Source of the DNA: Diospyros lotus
Taxonomy: Eukaryota; Streptophyta; Magnoliopsida; Ericales; Ebenaceae
Direction: 5' to 3'
Assembly (NCBI RefSeq): GCF_014633365.1
Contig: NC_068343.1
Coordinates: forward strand, 23,653,307-23,717,306
Length of the DNA stretch: 64,000 nucleotides
Below the pieces are notes generated by a model, which did not search any database, was not told where the DNA came from, and was given only the letters and a program-made list of their open reading frames with translations. Numbering within the stretch: position 1 is the first letter of the stretch; the number at the start of each line of letters is the position of its first letter. Below are positions 22,660-35,672 of this stretch, in pieces. Position numbers and translations under genes: made by a program.

Positions 22660-24420
22660 TGTAACGCCTGCCTTCCGAAGACCCCGTTACTAGGAGAAAT
22701 TAGGGAAGTGGGATGTTAAAGAAAGGGATACCACAAAATTTATTAGAACTTCCTACATACAACATTGGCCCACTTGGCCTTATCTCTCATATAACACACG
22801 ATATAAAGGGTGTAATATTTATAAAATACATATAAAGTCCATCCTCACACCCTAATACATGCCTAGGGATCTTTTGGTCGAGATGTCACTGTATACATGC
22901 TACTCAAGATTCAAACTTTGTTTCACTTAGCCATTTAGCGATTTTCCCTCACCCGGAATGATGCAAAACAAAGGAGTGAGTTGCAAGACTCAACAAGTAT
23001 AATCAAAGCCTGCTAGAGGAAATATGAACCACAATGTGAATACAACAACGGGAGTATAATAAGTTAGAATTGTTCACCACAATGCACAATCCCTTCCCAT
23101 ACCTCGTTGTGTCACGTATCAACAATATTAACATACCAAGCGCATAACAATAGTGTTATCATGCTATTATGAGAGTTAACAATATAGCTACATCACATGC
23201 TTACATCTCTATCATATTGCCATGGAAGCCAAAATAACAATAACCTTACCAAATTAATATAAGGATCAATGTCATCTCACGTACTAGATTCTCACTAGCC
23301 TAGCATCAAGGGTTGAAGCCCCACCTGCACTGACTGCCTTGGGTGAGTATCACATGCACTAGATCACTCTGGCAAGTATCACGAGCCGAAGCTCCCTCAG
23401 TCAATATAAGCCCCCACCGACCTAGTAGGACTCTTTCTAATTTCACGCAGATACACGGACATACCGCCATGTAAGATATACAGACACACCACCATATAAT
23501 ATACGTAGAAACACCACCATACAAGATAAGTGGGCACACCACCATCATGTAAGATACGCGGACACATCGCCATGTAATATACGCAAACACATTGCCATAT
23601 AAGATATTGGGTGCGCCCCTCTTCCCCCACTCATACACAACAAGCAACACCATGCATTCTTATGGGTTTATCGCCATTACCTCCTTGGAAAGTAGTTTGT
23701 GTGAGTCTTAACCTCTTTCATACCTTTATACACCCATAGCACCCAATGCCCCCTTTCATAGAATGTTTGCACAAGTGCACCCATAATTGAACAACCATTC
23801 TCCCTACTCTCCAAAGATGATATACAAGATTAAAATTGATGGGAGAGGCTAGCTAGAAGATCTTATGATGGTTTGGGAGCTTATTCAAAGCATAATAAGT
23901 ACAATTACACAATTTCCTACACATGGTCACCCCTTTTAGTGATTCTTCCAAGCCAACACTTACCACAACCACCTAAGTATTATCACCTTAGGGACATATT
24001 CATGACTCCTAATGCATTCATAAACCCAGGGCAAGAAGATCGAGAGTGCCCAACTATATTGAGCACCAACTTCCCATTGGGAATATACCCATAGGCAACT
24101 ACTAGCACATTTATGGAATTAGGCCTTATTATTACCCACACCGACTTACACATATGACCACTCATCCGACATTCATAACATACTTGTGGCCACTTATCTT
24201 AGCATACATATTGTAGACTTTCAAACCCTTATAACCCAACTATAATATAGAGACTAATAATGGCAATATTAACACATAGAAGATTTCCCACCCTCCATCA
24301 ACGACGACCCAGGGTTATGATTTGTAGAAGAGCTTATCGAAAGCTTGAATGATGAATTGAGGGTGGTTTTGCTGGCACTAAAAGAACAATTAGGCGACCA
24401 CAAGGGGCAATCGATCGACT
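22660..24420 (-). repeat. Gypsy-type LTR remnant, minus orientation
   Basis: The plus strand starts TGTAACGCCTG, the inverted form of the typical GTTACA end. Near 22950 the segment CACCCGGAATGATGCAAAAC is the reverse complement of the TTGCATCATTCCAGGT-type motif seen near the 3' end of other LTRs here. The other end is not defined. Confidence 0.45.
23453..23609. repeat. Minisatellite, about 26-bp unit, six copies
   Basis: Imperfect tandem copies of a unit like GACACACCACCATGTAAGAT, each 25 to 27 bases, lie inside the LTR-like remnant. Apparent minus-strand open frames here only reflect the repeat. Confidence 0.75.
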
Positions 24421-24428
24421 TGTAAGTG

Positions 24429-25130
24429 TTAGTGTTAGTGCTCTAATGCTAGATTTAGATGACATCTGTCATTTATAATTATGGGACTAATGATATAATT
24501 ATGGGACTAGATTTAGTGCCCTAGGCAGCCCAGGTTGCCCCAACCCAGGTGGTTAGGGGTGCCGAGTTGCCCTTAATTGCGGTGGCCGCCTAGGCCGTAT
24601 TTTCGAACACTGCTTGATATCCGGAAAGTCAACTCTTCGTAAGCCTGAAAATCAACTCTTGGAGTCCTGAAAGTCGACTCTTTGTAAGGCCCCGGGGCTA
24701 GGCTCCTAGAAGGGCATCGTCGCCCTTAGGGGACAGCTTTGCTGCCAAACATTTTCTTGAATACGGGAGATCTCATGTAACGCGCAAAATAAGAAACTCC
24801 AACATCCGAAAATCTCTTTAAGAATATAAATGTCATATGTAAGAGATGGATATTATCTGTAAGAATCATAATCATAACTTACTTAGGATTACTCCATATT
24901 GCTCTATAAATAAATATGCACTTATTCCAAGAAAGGTATGTCTCTGATACTACTATGAATATTGCTTTCAGGTTTTCTATATTCTTAGTGTCTAACTTAT
25001 GTATTGGAGTGTTTGTGCAGAAATCTTCACACGTCTTTTAATTATTTTTTCTTTGTAGACTCGAGGCTAGACAATAACGTTCTAGTCAAATAAATTTATT
25101 ATTGTATTTTGAGAGGTGACAAGTCATGTT
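24429..25130 (+). repeat. LTR-like fragments
   Basis: The first 100 bases (GTTAGTGTTAGTGCTCTAAT onward) resemble the start of the copia LTR at 56776. The rest includes a TATA-like CTATAAATAAAT near 24902 and an (A)CTCTTNG-type repeated phrase near 24640-24680. The element type is uncertain. Confidence 0.35.
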
Positions 25131-26379
25131 AGCATTCAACTGTTATTATTAATGGAAGAGTAATTGCATTCCAAAACTAAAACAAAATTAAATTTAGATG
25201 CTATTATTAATAAAATTAAAATTTTAATTTAAAGTTAGTAGTGAAATTTCGTTTACCTCCACTATTTGAAATTAGAATTAGAACCAAAATTGGTCCGACT
25301 TGTTAAAAACGAATTGAATTCTTAGGTCCCTTTTATTTATTTATTTTATTTTCACAAATATTTTCCTATTCTGTTTATAATATATATTGGACATTTTTCT
25401 TTTTCTCCATCTCTAATTTTTTTTATTTTATCAAAAAAGTTGTGAAAGATATTTATTTGCACTCGACACTCCTAAGGTTTGAAAAATAGACAAGAACACC
25501 CATAACATTTGAGAAATAACAAAGACGTTGACTTTATAACATTAACTATACTTTTCCCCTTGTTTACTCTTTGGTAATTAATTTCCAATTTTTGGATTAA
25601 TTTGGAATGCAAAAGTATATATGTATGCATTTTTTTTTCTAAATGGAGGCTAACTAATTAATTGTGGGTTTTTTTTCCTTTAAGAAAATATTTTAGGATA
25701 TAAGTGCAAATTTGTAAATGAAAATCTTAGGGTCCAAAAGTCCAAACTTGATTGAGTTAAATAAGCCAAATCTTGTGGGACTTTTCTATAAACGAATTAT
25801 ATTGGGCTATAGGCCCATATTTGAAAGTTAGGTTTTTTGGGCTAAGCCCAATTAATGTTGTGAATTGGAAAAGAAACCCATGATTTAGAAAAGTTTGACT
25901 TGGCTCACCATGGTTTAGTTGAAAAGACAAACCCATTTTGGATAACTAAGTTCAAGTTTGACTTTATTCTAGATTAAGTCTTAATCTATGATCTTGAGAT
26001 CTAATTAAATTAGATTATATTGGTTGATAAGGTTAACTGAGGGTAGATCCTTATCTGATTCCATCATGTTAGAGCATTAGTGTAGTAATGCTAGAAGAAC
26101 TCAAAAGAAGTAAACTTTCAACTTATTATGTTGATTTGAAATAGTTAGGATATTTACTCTAATACCTTAGGCTTTTACTATTTATTATTCACTAATAATT
26201 TAATTGGTAATTATAGTATCGTGACTTTTAGCATATTGTTTTAACATAATAGGATAGGTAGAGTAGAACGTTGATATAAATTAGAGGTTGAATATAACAT
26301 AATAGATAGACATTGGCATACCAAAACCTTTATATATATATATCCTCAAGATTTTGCATGATTTTCTCTAATTCTTTAA
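25131..26379. other. AT-rich intergenic DNA
   Basis: No supported gene. (TA)n occurs at about 26326-26343. Confidence 0.45.
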
Positions 26380-26756
26380 GGATACGTTTGTTAATCAAGA
26401 TATGAGATGAAAAAAATCAAAATATAAGATGTATCATAGAATTTTATTCTTTCCAACATGTTTGTTAAGTTTATTTTATCATTTTTGAAAAAATCATCTT
26501 ATGACCTTTTATCTTGATTTTTCAAGATATACATATTTCTTATGTCCCTTAAGATAAGCATATTTTGGTCTTTATATATATATATATAAAATGATGACTA
26601 TGTTCTCTAATGTATTTAAAAGAATTTAATAAATAATTTAATAAAAATTTTAGAATATTTTTCAACCTCATCTTGATTATTTCATATTTTGATTCGAAAA
26701 TCATTTCGAGCTTATCTTGATATTTCCTTATCTTATCCATTTTAACAAACGTTACC
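26380..26756. mobile_element. 377-bp MITE with TAA duplication
   Basis: The ends are inverted: GGATACGTTTGTTAA at the left, and GGTAACGTTTGTTAA on the opposite strand at the right (13 of 15 match). TAA flanks both sides (26377-26379 and 26757-26759). The interior is very AT-rich and non-coding. TAA duplications suggest PIF/Harbinger (Tourist-like), but the termini are not canonical, so the superfamily is tentative. Confidence 0.7.
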
Positions 26757-27240
26757 TAAGTCAGTATATGTCGTTGTATTATAAATATTATATTTGAATT
26801 TACTTTTACTAGCTTTTCCCATTCTTGGTCGCATTACATGCTTATATTTATCTTAAGATTAATGTCAATCACGAGGCCACTGAAATTCAAATCTTGTCAT
26901 TTTATAATATCACATGAACTCATTTTTAAGAGAAATTAAAATTGAATGGGCGTAACTCTTTGGATGGCTTGATTGAGTGGTGAGGATTGGGTATTGGCCC
27001 AGGAGTGGAGAAAGTAAAATCGGACTAGCCCCCATCGCATGTAGACAAAGCGTTAGCTTGAATTGCAAGGGTAAAATTGGTAAATTGGGAGGCTAAATTT
27101 TGAGATAAACAAGAAGCTGAGAGCAATATAAAATGGAGCAATTATGGGTTGAGAGAATATTAATTTAATAATAATAATAAATAAACAAAAAGAGCACTAG
27201 CACTGACTCTTCCTCCCCCTCCTCGCTCTTTGTCCCCTAT
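26757..27240. other. Intergenic DNA upstream of MED26-like gene
   Basis: No coding signal was recognised. Confidence 0.4.
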
Positions 27241-27952
27241 GTCCCCGTCACACCAAATACCGTGGATGGAGGGAGAGAGAGAGAGAGAGAGTAGAGTTTA
27301 TCCTCAAAATCATTGCCCAATTCAAAGGGAGCGTCATATTCACAAATAATAATAACCCCAAAAACTGGAATAAGTTGAAAATTGAGACCAGTGGAAGGGA
27401 AGATGAAAAAGGTGGGAATTTATTTATTCCGGAATATGCCCTCGGTTGTCCCTCTAATTTTCTAGACAATTCCATGTGGTACATCCGCAAATAATCCACC
27501 AAATCTAGTGCCTTTCGGTAATATGCATTCTCCCCTTCTCTCTCTAGCAGCGGGCCTGTTCGGGGCTTGTGCCTCCGAGGCGCTCCATTGACTCAGATCT
27601 AAGTTCTAACGGCGAGGGTGAAAAGACGATTGCAATTGGAATTAGTTTCAGTTTGAATCATATCATGGATCGTACTTGATGAAGATGGTCCAGTCACCAA
27701 CTCTGCCGGGCGGACGGACGGAAAGAATACGGCGCTTAGGTTGTCTCCCTATGTTATCCACACGTTTGTCAGATTCCCAGATCTGGTCTTCTTGTTCCGC
27801 ATTCTGTTCGTGAAATTCGCATTCGCCAGACGGAAAGCTAGGCATGTATTTGTCTTCCTCGTACGTGTTATGTGTTTTGGCTTTTGTGGAGCGTCGTAGT
27901 TGAGAGGAGGTTCAAGTTTTTGCGGTGTTGGATCGATAGGAGGTTTCCGAAG
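27241..27952 (+). promoter_or_regulatory. Presumed promoter and 5' leader of MED26-like gene
   Basis: A (GA)n tract lies at 27270-27292, followed by GC-richer DNA up to the start codon. GA-rich tracts are common in plant core promoters; no TATA box could be assigned with confidence. Confidence 0.4.
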
Positions 27953-30366
27953 ATGGATTTAGATGAGTTTCGGATGATCCTGTTGAATTCGAGGGCGAAC
28001 GTGTGGGACTTCATCGACGCCGCGATTTCTGTTGCTTCGGTGGACTACGGCCACGAGTTGAAGGATCGGAGGGACCAAATCGTCGAGCGGCTGTACGCGA
28101 GCTCTGCCTTGCGGTGCCGCAACTGCGACGATGATCGCCAGAGGCCGACGAAGAACAAGGCTCCGATCGAGAAAGAGGACAGTTACGAGCGCCGAAAGGA
28201 AGGTTCGCCTTCGACTCCACATTCGATTCATGGAGACGATGACGAAGAAGACGGAGGAGGAGGAGGAGGAGTAGATGAAGAGGAGCTAGATCCTTACGGT
28301 GGTTTGTTCGACGATGAAGAGACGAAAATTCTGAGAATCAAAGAACAACTTGAAGATCCGGACCAGGTTTTGCTTCAAATTGACTGAAAAAATATTCGTT
28401 ATAATTTCGGTTTTCTCTTTCTGGTTTGTTAATTGATCTTAGTCTCACACTGATTTCGTGTTTTCAGACCGAAGATGCTCTGGTGGAATTGCTTCAGAGC
28501 CTTGCAGATATGGACATAACATTCAAAGCTCTCAAGGTACTCTTTATTGCAGAAATCCTTAAGCTGCATCTGATATATTCTTTTGCTTGTCTACAACTTG
28601 TGGGACTGTTTCTCAGGAAACCGACATTGGGAGGCATGTGAATCGTTTACGGAAGCATCCATCAAATGATGTGCGGAGATTGGTTAAACAACTCGTCAGG
28701 TTCGGTGAAAATTTCAAACTCCGTTGGTTGTGGAAATCTTCATGAATGCTTTGCTATATACAGACAAAAAACAGATATAGTAAAGGAGTCGTTGGATTTT
28801 GTTGTTTGTTTCTTCTACAGAAAATGGAAAGATTTGGTTGATGAATGGGTCAAATTCAATACACCCAATGAACTGGCATCTTCTAATCTCATTGGTAATA
28901 TCGCCCAAAATCCATATACTTTTTTTTCTATAACGTTATGAGGCTTTGTGCTTTGAACTGAAAGAGGAAGTTCATTAATGACGGCAGCCGACGGGGACTC
29001 CCCGCTGCAGAACGTGCCGACAACAAAGAATGCCCAGAACGGCCATCACCAGGTAAAGCTAAGTCTTTCCAGATTCGCAACCCAAAAAAGTGATTTCTTA
29101 TTCCAAACTTTTGAGCTCTAAAGCTGTGGTCTTTACAGGTTGCTGATTTCGCCTACTCTCCAAATCCACACAGTAATACAGAATCTGGTTCTTAGTTCAA
29201 TTTGCTATATTCTTTTTCTAGCTTGGTGCATTTGGTACACTTACATATTCTTTTGGTCTAAATGCAATTTTTAGATGGCAGCTCTGGTTCAGACAAGAAC
29301 AATTCTGAACCGGAGGTTAAAGCGAATTCAGTTCACCAAAGAGATGCTCCGGCAAAGCTGTCCAAATTCACTCCCCCAGCTCCTTCTGCCCCCCCTCCCA
29401 AGGTACCCATCCCTGTATAGCCAATATAGAATTGCCCTCGGTTTGTTTGGCTGCTAAAGAAAGATAGGAACGAAACCGTTTCTGAAGTGTTAAAAGGATG
29501 ATCTCAACGCACAAAATTTTGTTAATGGACAGTGAGATATTTATAATCTTACTCTACACACCCAGTGAGTATCCACGCGTTCTATAGGCTTAATCAGCCA
29601 TCAATCTTTCCCCTTAACCACTAACACATTGAAAATTATGTCATTCTTATCTCCCTCTTAAATTTTTTAGGTGACAAATTCGACTTGACATTCATAAAAG
29701 CTGTTATATATGGCTTTAGTGTTATAATTTACCACATAATTTCTATAAGGTTAGAACATGATCAGGATTGATGGGAACAAATTAGAGTTAGAAAATAGTG
29801 AAAATTCGTGGGTAAGCGATTAAACTCTTATAGAACCATATAATTTGGACTCCCAAGTTCCCAAGAGTCAAGAGAAAAATGGAATTGTACCTAACCCTTG
29901 AAATATTTAGTACTTCCTACTGTTGTTTCTTCGGTCTTCTGCTTGGTGGGAATGAAGTTTCCTAAATCACTTGGACTCCCAAGTGTTAATTGTTCTGTTC
30001 TTGCACACGCTTGGGCACTAGCTTTGAAACCCAGTGTTCTAAATCACTTGAGGGTGATTTGCAGAGACAGCAGAAGGAATCAATCATAGATCTGGAGAGG
30101 CTGGCTTCGGCGAGAAAGCGTCTTCAGGAGAACTATCAAGAAGCGCAGAATGGTTGGACTGTTTTCTTTGCTACTCTAGTTTTATCTCAGCTCCTCTCAC
30201 AAATTCACTATCCTTGTGCTGATAGATTTGTGTTTGCTGCTTTTCCTTTTACTGTGAAGCGAAAAAGCAACGAACAATTCAGGTGATGGATATTCATGAG
30301 ATACCAAAACCGAGGAATGCCTTCTTTGGCAAGAATAAAGGGGGCCCCATGGGAAGGCACCGGTGA
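27953..30366 (+). CDS. MED26: Mediator of RNA polymerase II subunit 26 (plant MED26b/c-like)
   Basis: A complete gene of nine exons: 27953-28366, 28468-28536, 28617-28699, 28821-28894, 28988-29052, 29139-29172, 29275-29402, 30065-30152, 30260-30366. All introns are GT-AG and phases agree, giving 353 residues. ATG 27953 begins M-D-L-D-E-F-R, as in plant MED26. The N-terminal helical region has Y-G-H-E-L-K-x-R-R-D. A glycine and acid-rich linker (about residues 99-115) follows. A TFIIS N-terminal (LW) domain spans about 135-215, with L-x-x-L-x-x-[16 protein letters not shown] and V-K-Q-L-V-R-K-W-K. A proline-rich stretch is followed by a coiled-coil-like segment (about 290-318), and the tail is basic ([14 protein letters not shown]). 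This domain type bridges Mediator to elongation factors in the nucleus. I see no defect, so it is probably functional. Confidence 0.93.
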
Positions 30367-31640
30367 TTGGTCATCTTGCAGCTGCCACGAAATGGCACAG
30401 TAAAGACAGGGTTTCCACAATCCGGTCCACCCTGTTACAAATTTTCCTCCCTTCTGTCATCTCTGGTTTGATTTTGTTTGGTTGCCTGTGAAATTAAACA
30501 AGTTATTTGAAACCAACAACTTGAGCTCTCATTTCGTGCATCCAAGCCATGAATATGGGTTGTGTAATGGCTGAAGAAAATGAGTCTCTGCAGAAATTAT
30601 TATCTGAATACGAGGTAAATGCGATCAGGATATTATAAATTAAACACTTCAGATAATGTATTGTTGGATTATCTGATTTGTTTAATCCTTGTAGCTTTAT
30701 TACATGTATTCTTTTAGCCAGTAAAATAAATGTTCTATAGGGAGAGGAGAACAAGAGTGTGGGGAACAGGGTACAACTTCGACAGAAAAAAAAAAAAAAA
30801 AAACTCTAGAATGGGGCTTGGCAGTAAAGTCTGTAGGGTTGGTTTATCTGTTTTTTCAGTTTATGGACATAAATATTCATTATTGTCTTAATGATGGTTC
30901 GAGGTTTAGAATATATGAAGTCAATTTTATTTGGTGGGATTTAGATTTGTGGATGTTGGTGCCTGGGTTATCCTTCTAAAGGAGAATTAAATTACCCGGC
31001 TGATATTTGTTCTTATGGGATAAATAAGTAAACTATATATTTTTGATATATTCACTTCAGAGGGTTATCAAATAACATTACGTGAGATGAGAACACGTCC
31101 TGTTATTTTGGGATTTCTCTTTTGATTATTAATGAGTAGACAAATAAATTGTCATTTCTCTTCTCGCATGAATCGATTCCCCACAATGGCAATGGCATTA
31201 TTGACCCCAAAAAAGCGATCTCCGAAGAAGTTTTGTAAAATTTGATCTCTTGTTCGATTCAACGGGGTAGGGGTAATTAAAAGAGTTGAAAGTTAATTGG
31301 GGTTCCCTTCATTCTGTCATAAGAAAGTTTATGTTGCATTAAGCTGCATCTTTCCTTGGCCAATGCGAAATGCATAGCTACTTGTTTAATTCAGAAGCCA
31401 ATTTTGCATGTCAAACATGTAATTAAAGGTGTAAAAACTGATCTTTTGTTACAATTAATTAGAATTGTATTTTTCTTCAATTTTTAAGATATCAAAGGAA
31501 TGAGGCATGCATCACATTATGAGAGGTTAGTTTTTATTTTTCAGGCAACTCTTTATACTTCCCAACGTTTTTTTTTATCAATCTCGTCTCAACAACTGAT
31601 TCCATTTTCACACAGTGATATTTCAAGAATCCTCCACGAT
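30367..31640 (+). other. 3' flank of MED26-like gene and intergenic DNA
   Basis: It contains the presumed 3' untranslated region and a run of about 20 A at 30784-30803, but no canonical polyadenylation signal I would defend. No other gene was recognised. Confidence 0.4.
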
Positions 31641-31795
31641 AGGCTTAGGTTTTCTTTGTTGTTGTCTGTCGTCGATCGTTCCCCTTCGTCTTCGTCATTG
31701 TCTCTACCGATTCTGAGTTTTGATTTTGAGTTCTTGATCGTCGATTCCAAGTTCCCTTTCGTCTTCATCCACGATAAGGACGGTAAGGTTTCAGG

Positions 31796-32125
31796 CTCCA
31801 TTTAGTGGCTCCGTTGTTGGTTCCTAGAGAATCCATGGAGGACATCGACATCGTGCTCGACAAGGATCGCTATTTCATTCCGAAGAAATCACAAATCATC
31901 GTGAATTGTTGGGTGCTGGGGCGCAATCCGGAGGTGTGGTCGGAGAAAGCAGAGAAATTGTTGTTGGAGAGATTTGTTGACTGTGAAGTGGACCTCCGAG
32001 GGTGCCATCTTGAGTTGTTGCCATTCGGATCAGGAGGTTGTCGGATTTGTCCCGAAATGCACTTGGGGCTAATGAACATTCAGCTAGTGGTGGCTCAAAA
32101 AGGAATAATTTTCAAGGAAAAATAA
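31796..32125 (+). pseudogene. Cytochrome P450 C-terminal fragment (CYP71-clan type)
   Basis: Read in frame from about 31796, the sequence gives L-H-L-V-A-P-L-L-V-P-R-E-S, then Y-F-I-P-K-K-S, then V-W-S-E-K-A-E and E-R-F (the PERF region). It ends in a haem-binding loop that reads P-F-G-S-G-G-C-R-I-C-P-E. Functional P450s have F-x-x-G-x-x-x-C-x-G. Here one extra residue separates the glycine from the final cysteine, and the last glycine is E. The body of the protein, including the E-x-x-R helix, is absent upstream. AG just before 31795 could be an intron acceptor. It is a relic with no expected activity. Confidence 0.8.
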
Positions 32126-34339
32126 CAATTTTTATTAAAAATAATAACTATCAAGCAATAAAAGTTGACAAAAAGTAACTATTTTTATAGAAAATAATGA
32201 CAATCAAATACTAAAAAGATTGAAAAATATAACAATTTTTAGGTTAAAAATTAAGTCAATCAAATACATTTAATTGACAATTTTCATACAAATAATTTCT
32301 AAACAATTCAATTAGCTAAAATTTATTTTCTTTTTATGCAATTTTCATACGTGCAATTTAATTCACCCTAAAAGAATAAAACTACTTAGAATGATTATTC
32401 CCTTTTTGTCTACCTTTTTATATCTAATGGTAGATTGTAGTTTTCTATTGTAGTTGATGTGTTCTACCCGTGGACCATTCGAGTGTTGTGTCCTGTATTT
32501 TCGATGGTAGCGAGTCATTGTTAGAACTCTAATTAATGAAGGGTCCCTGTGGGGTGGGTGCTCTCCAGCGGAGATTTTGTTGGTGGCGTCACCCTGCGAG
32601 TTAGTTTTTTCCTTTATAAATGAAGGTGTTCTTATAATTTCATGTGTATTGTCTTTCTATTGGATCTGCAATTGAGTGAGAGTTGAGCAGTTGCAAAAGA
32701 AATATATTAGAAGTGAAAATCACGAGCTAATTTTGGAAACCCTGCTGGTCCCCTCAATTGAAGCTATTTCCCTTATCCATAGATTACCTTCTGGTTGCTG
32801 ACTTTTGCATCCTTGGGTATGGGAAACACTATATTTAGGAGTCTTTACAAATATGTTTGTTTTTTTTTTGTTATGGGTAGTGCCATCGTTGCATTATCTT
32901 AATACAAAATTGTCGAGAAATTTTCATATTTAAATATTAATATTAATTCATATTGATCTAATCTCAAGGATCACATGGTGGGATGAGACCACGAGTGTTG
33001 TTGAATAATTAATTATTGTAACACCTGTTCTTGGGTGTGTCATTCATCTCGGAATGGTCACTCTGTCAATGTGTCTCCAAATGATTCATTATATTCCATT
33101 AAATAATTTGAAAATGATGTTTAACCCCCCCCCTTCAGTACTCTGTTCAGGATGATGACCCACAGGAAGCCTAAATATCTCAAATGTATAGAAGATAGTT
33201 TGACATAATTCAAAACGATGGCTTAAGCAATAACAAACATTGAGTATATCCTTTAATCACTATTTCCATTTTCATGCTCGGATGATAATAAATTTCAATA
33301 GTGTCATTGCCAATTTAAAAGAGAAGTTTGGGGTGCACCGTCACCTTAACTTGTTGTTTTAACAAAGAATCTCTTTTATAGTCCTACATGCAATGTAGCA
33401 ACTCCTAGCCCCTTGACTATGACTGCTATGTACGCAAGGCAATTCTTCTTTCTTCCTCTTCTTCTACTCCAATAAGATTGTCAGCTAATTAACTTGCGCT
33501 CGAGCTCTCTCGCTCGCTTTGTCTCACCTACCCAAGGCATAGCTGTTGATCTTGATAAAGTTTGAGTTATAACAGAATGACCGAACCTAAGATAGCTTTT
33601 TGAAATTCGTAGTTCCAATGCCTAGACTACTTTTCAAAAATAAGACTTTTCTAGAACCATCAGGAATCTATTACATATTATATGAAGAAACAAGACTTTT
33701 CAAATGGCCTAACTGATTAGCTTGAGCCTTTATGGAGGTCAAAGAAATGATGGCTATCTTAAGGCATCTTGATTTTAGTAATGTGTCGAGGTAGCCTGTG
33801 ATGGTATTAGGGGGTTTTCTTAGTCAAAAGGGTTAATTGCTAGCATTCTTTTAGTGGGAAACTGAATGAGGTTAAATAGAAATACTTCACCTATGATAAA
33901 TAGTTTTATGATGCTATGTAGTCTTTTTGTCATTGAAGGCACAACAAATTACCACAAGAGTTTGTACTTTACTTTGATTACCATGCACTGATGAGGTGTT
34001 TGTAGGCTGAAAGAAAGTTGAATTCTAAGCATGCTAAGTGAGTTGAGTCCCATAGGGAGAACACTTTTGTCTTTAGGCATGTCATTGCTTTGTTGATTTT
34101 ATCATTCATGATGGTTACTTTTTTAAAGGAACTAAGTTATATATCCCCAAAACGTCATTTAGAGACTTTTTAATAAGGAAAATGCATGTAGGTGCATTAG
34201 CATATCATTTTGGAAGAGACAAGACCATTGAATTGGTTGAGGATACATTTTTTCTGTCACAGAGAGGGATGTTTCTAACATTATTTCTATCATGACTCAA
34301 AAAGTGGGGTCCATGATTGACGTTAATTCCAATGCCAGG
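32126..34339. other. AT-rich intergenic DNA
   Basis: No gene or clear terminal repeat was found. Confidence 0.45.
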
Positions 34340-35672
34340 GTGGCCTACTAGGACCAAGTTTAACACCCCATTCTTTTGTTGCATTATTCATAATTGTATA
34401 TGTTGAGTTTGTAAAATAAATAACACCACACATTCAAGATCAGGTAAATTGGGTGTTTAAGAGTTTAAGAACTTTTTAGAAGGTTTTGAAAAATAAAGCA
34501 CAAAATAGTGAATTGTAAACAAAAATACAATCAAAATGAATGCTAGAGACATAAGAATTTTTTAGTGGTTTCGCTAAATCTAGACTAATCCACTACCTTA
34601 TCTTCTCATTAAGGATTTTAAACAATTTACTAAAATCTCCTACTTCACAAGTAGGCCCTTTAGTATAAATATTGAGAAATTTATATTTTGATTTATGGAG
34701 ATAATAATCTTAGAAAATGTATTTTTAGTAAATTTGATTTATTGGTGATTTCTAAAATATTTTTCTATAGATTCTTTTAAACTAGAGATCTTCATACTCA
34801 TACATATATATGTATGTCTTTCAAAACAACTAAGTATAGGTTTTGGTTGATAAAGGAATATAAAGTTTATAAATATATTTTTCTTTAAATTGGAGAACTT
34901 CAGGCTCGTATATTCTTATATTATTCAAAATAGCAAAATATAGTTTTATATTAATCGAGCTTGATGTTAAATATTTAAGAAAATATTTTGAAAGTTCGGC
35001 TAAGTATAAGGGTCCTTCTGTTAAACTAAGTATATGTATTTTTGAAACTTTTGAAAGCAAAGTATTCATACAATCTTTTAAAGTTTCTACACTTACATTC
35101 GATCAAAAATAGTTTTTGAATCAATTGAGTATTGCTAAGTGTATTTTTCAATAGATTCAAGTATTCAACCGAGTATCTAAAAAACCTGCTCAAGTATGTG
35201 TTATACAAAATCTTATTTATTAAAGCTACAATCCAGTATGGTATCTCTATATAATCAAGTATCTTGATAACTACTAAAATCTGAGCATATTTTTAGTCGA
35301 GTATTGTTTTTTGTGTTTTTCAAATCACTCGATTAAGTGTTTTAGCAAAATCTCTTTTTAATTGACTATTAAAATTTCATACTCAAGTAATTTTTACAAA
35401 CTCTTTGTATTTCTATAAAATCACTCAAGGATGTTTTTCAATCAGTATCCTTCTGTTATCAAAACTCCAAATATCTCCTTAGTCGAGTATGTCTTTCTCT
35501 CAATCGACTAATGTATTTTCTTAATCGAGTATCTATATAGTTTAATTGAGTAAGGATTGGATAAAATCTGGTTAAGTCTTTATGCTTAATTTTAATTGAG
35601 TATCAGTTACATGCACTGGAGTTGAAACACCCCTAATTTCTCTCTATTCTCGCTTAGACAAGCTCTAATAAT
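34340..35672 (-). repeat. SIRE-like copia LTR remnant, minus orientation
   Basis: The stretch near 34560-34620 (GTGGTTTCGCTAAATC ... CTAAGGAT-like) is the reverse complement of AATCCTTAGTGAGCAGCTAAGG ... TGGCTAAACCACT near 38430-38490. Such phrasing is typical of long copia (Maximus/SIRE) LTR ends. From about 34900 to 35620 it carries many TCGAGTA-like motifs. Confidence 0.5.

Noticed and set aside
23306..23653. Minus-strand frame of 115 codons
   Set aside because: Its repetitive Y-I-x-W-W-C pattern reflects the underlying 26-bp tandem repeat.
30784..30803. Poly(A) run as the end of a SINE or processed copy
   Set aside because: No upstream RNA polymerase III boxes or target duplication could be seen, so the run alone is not enough.
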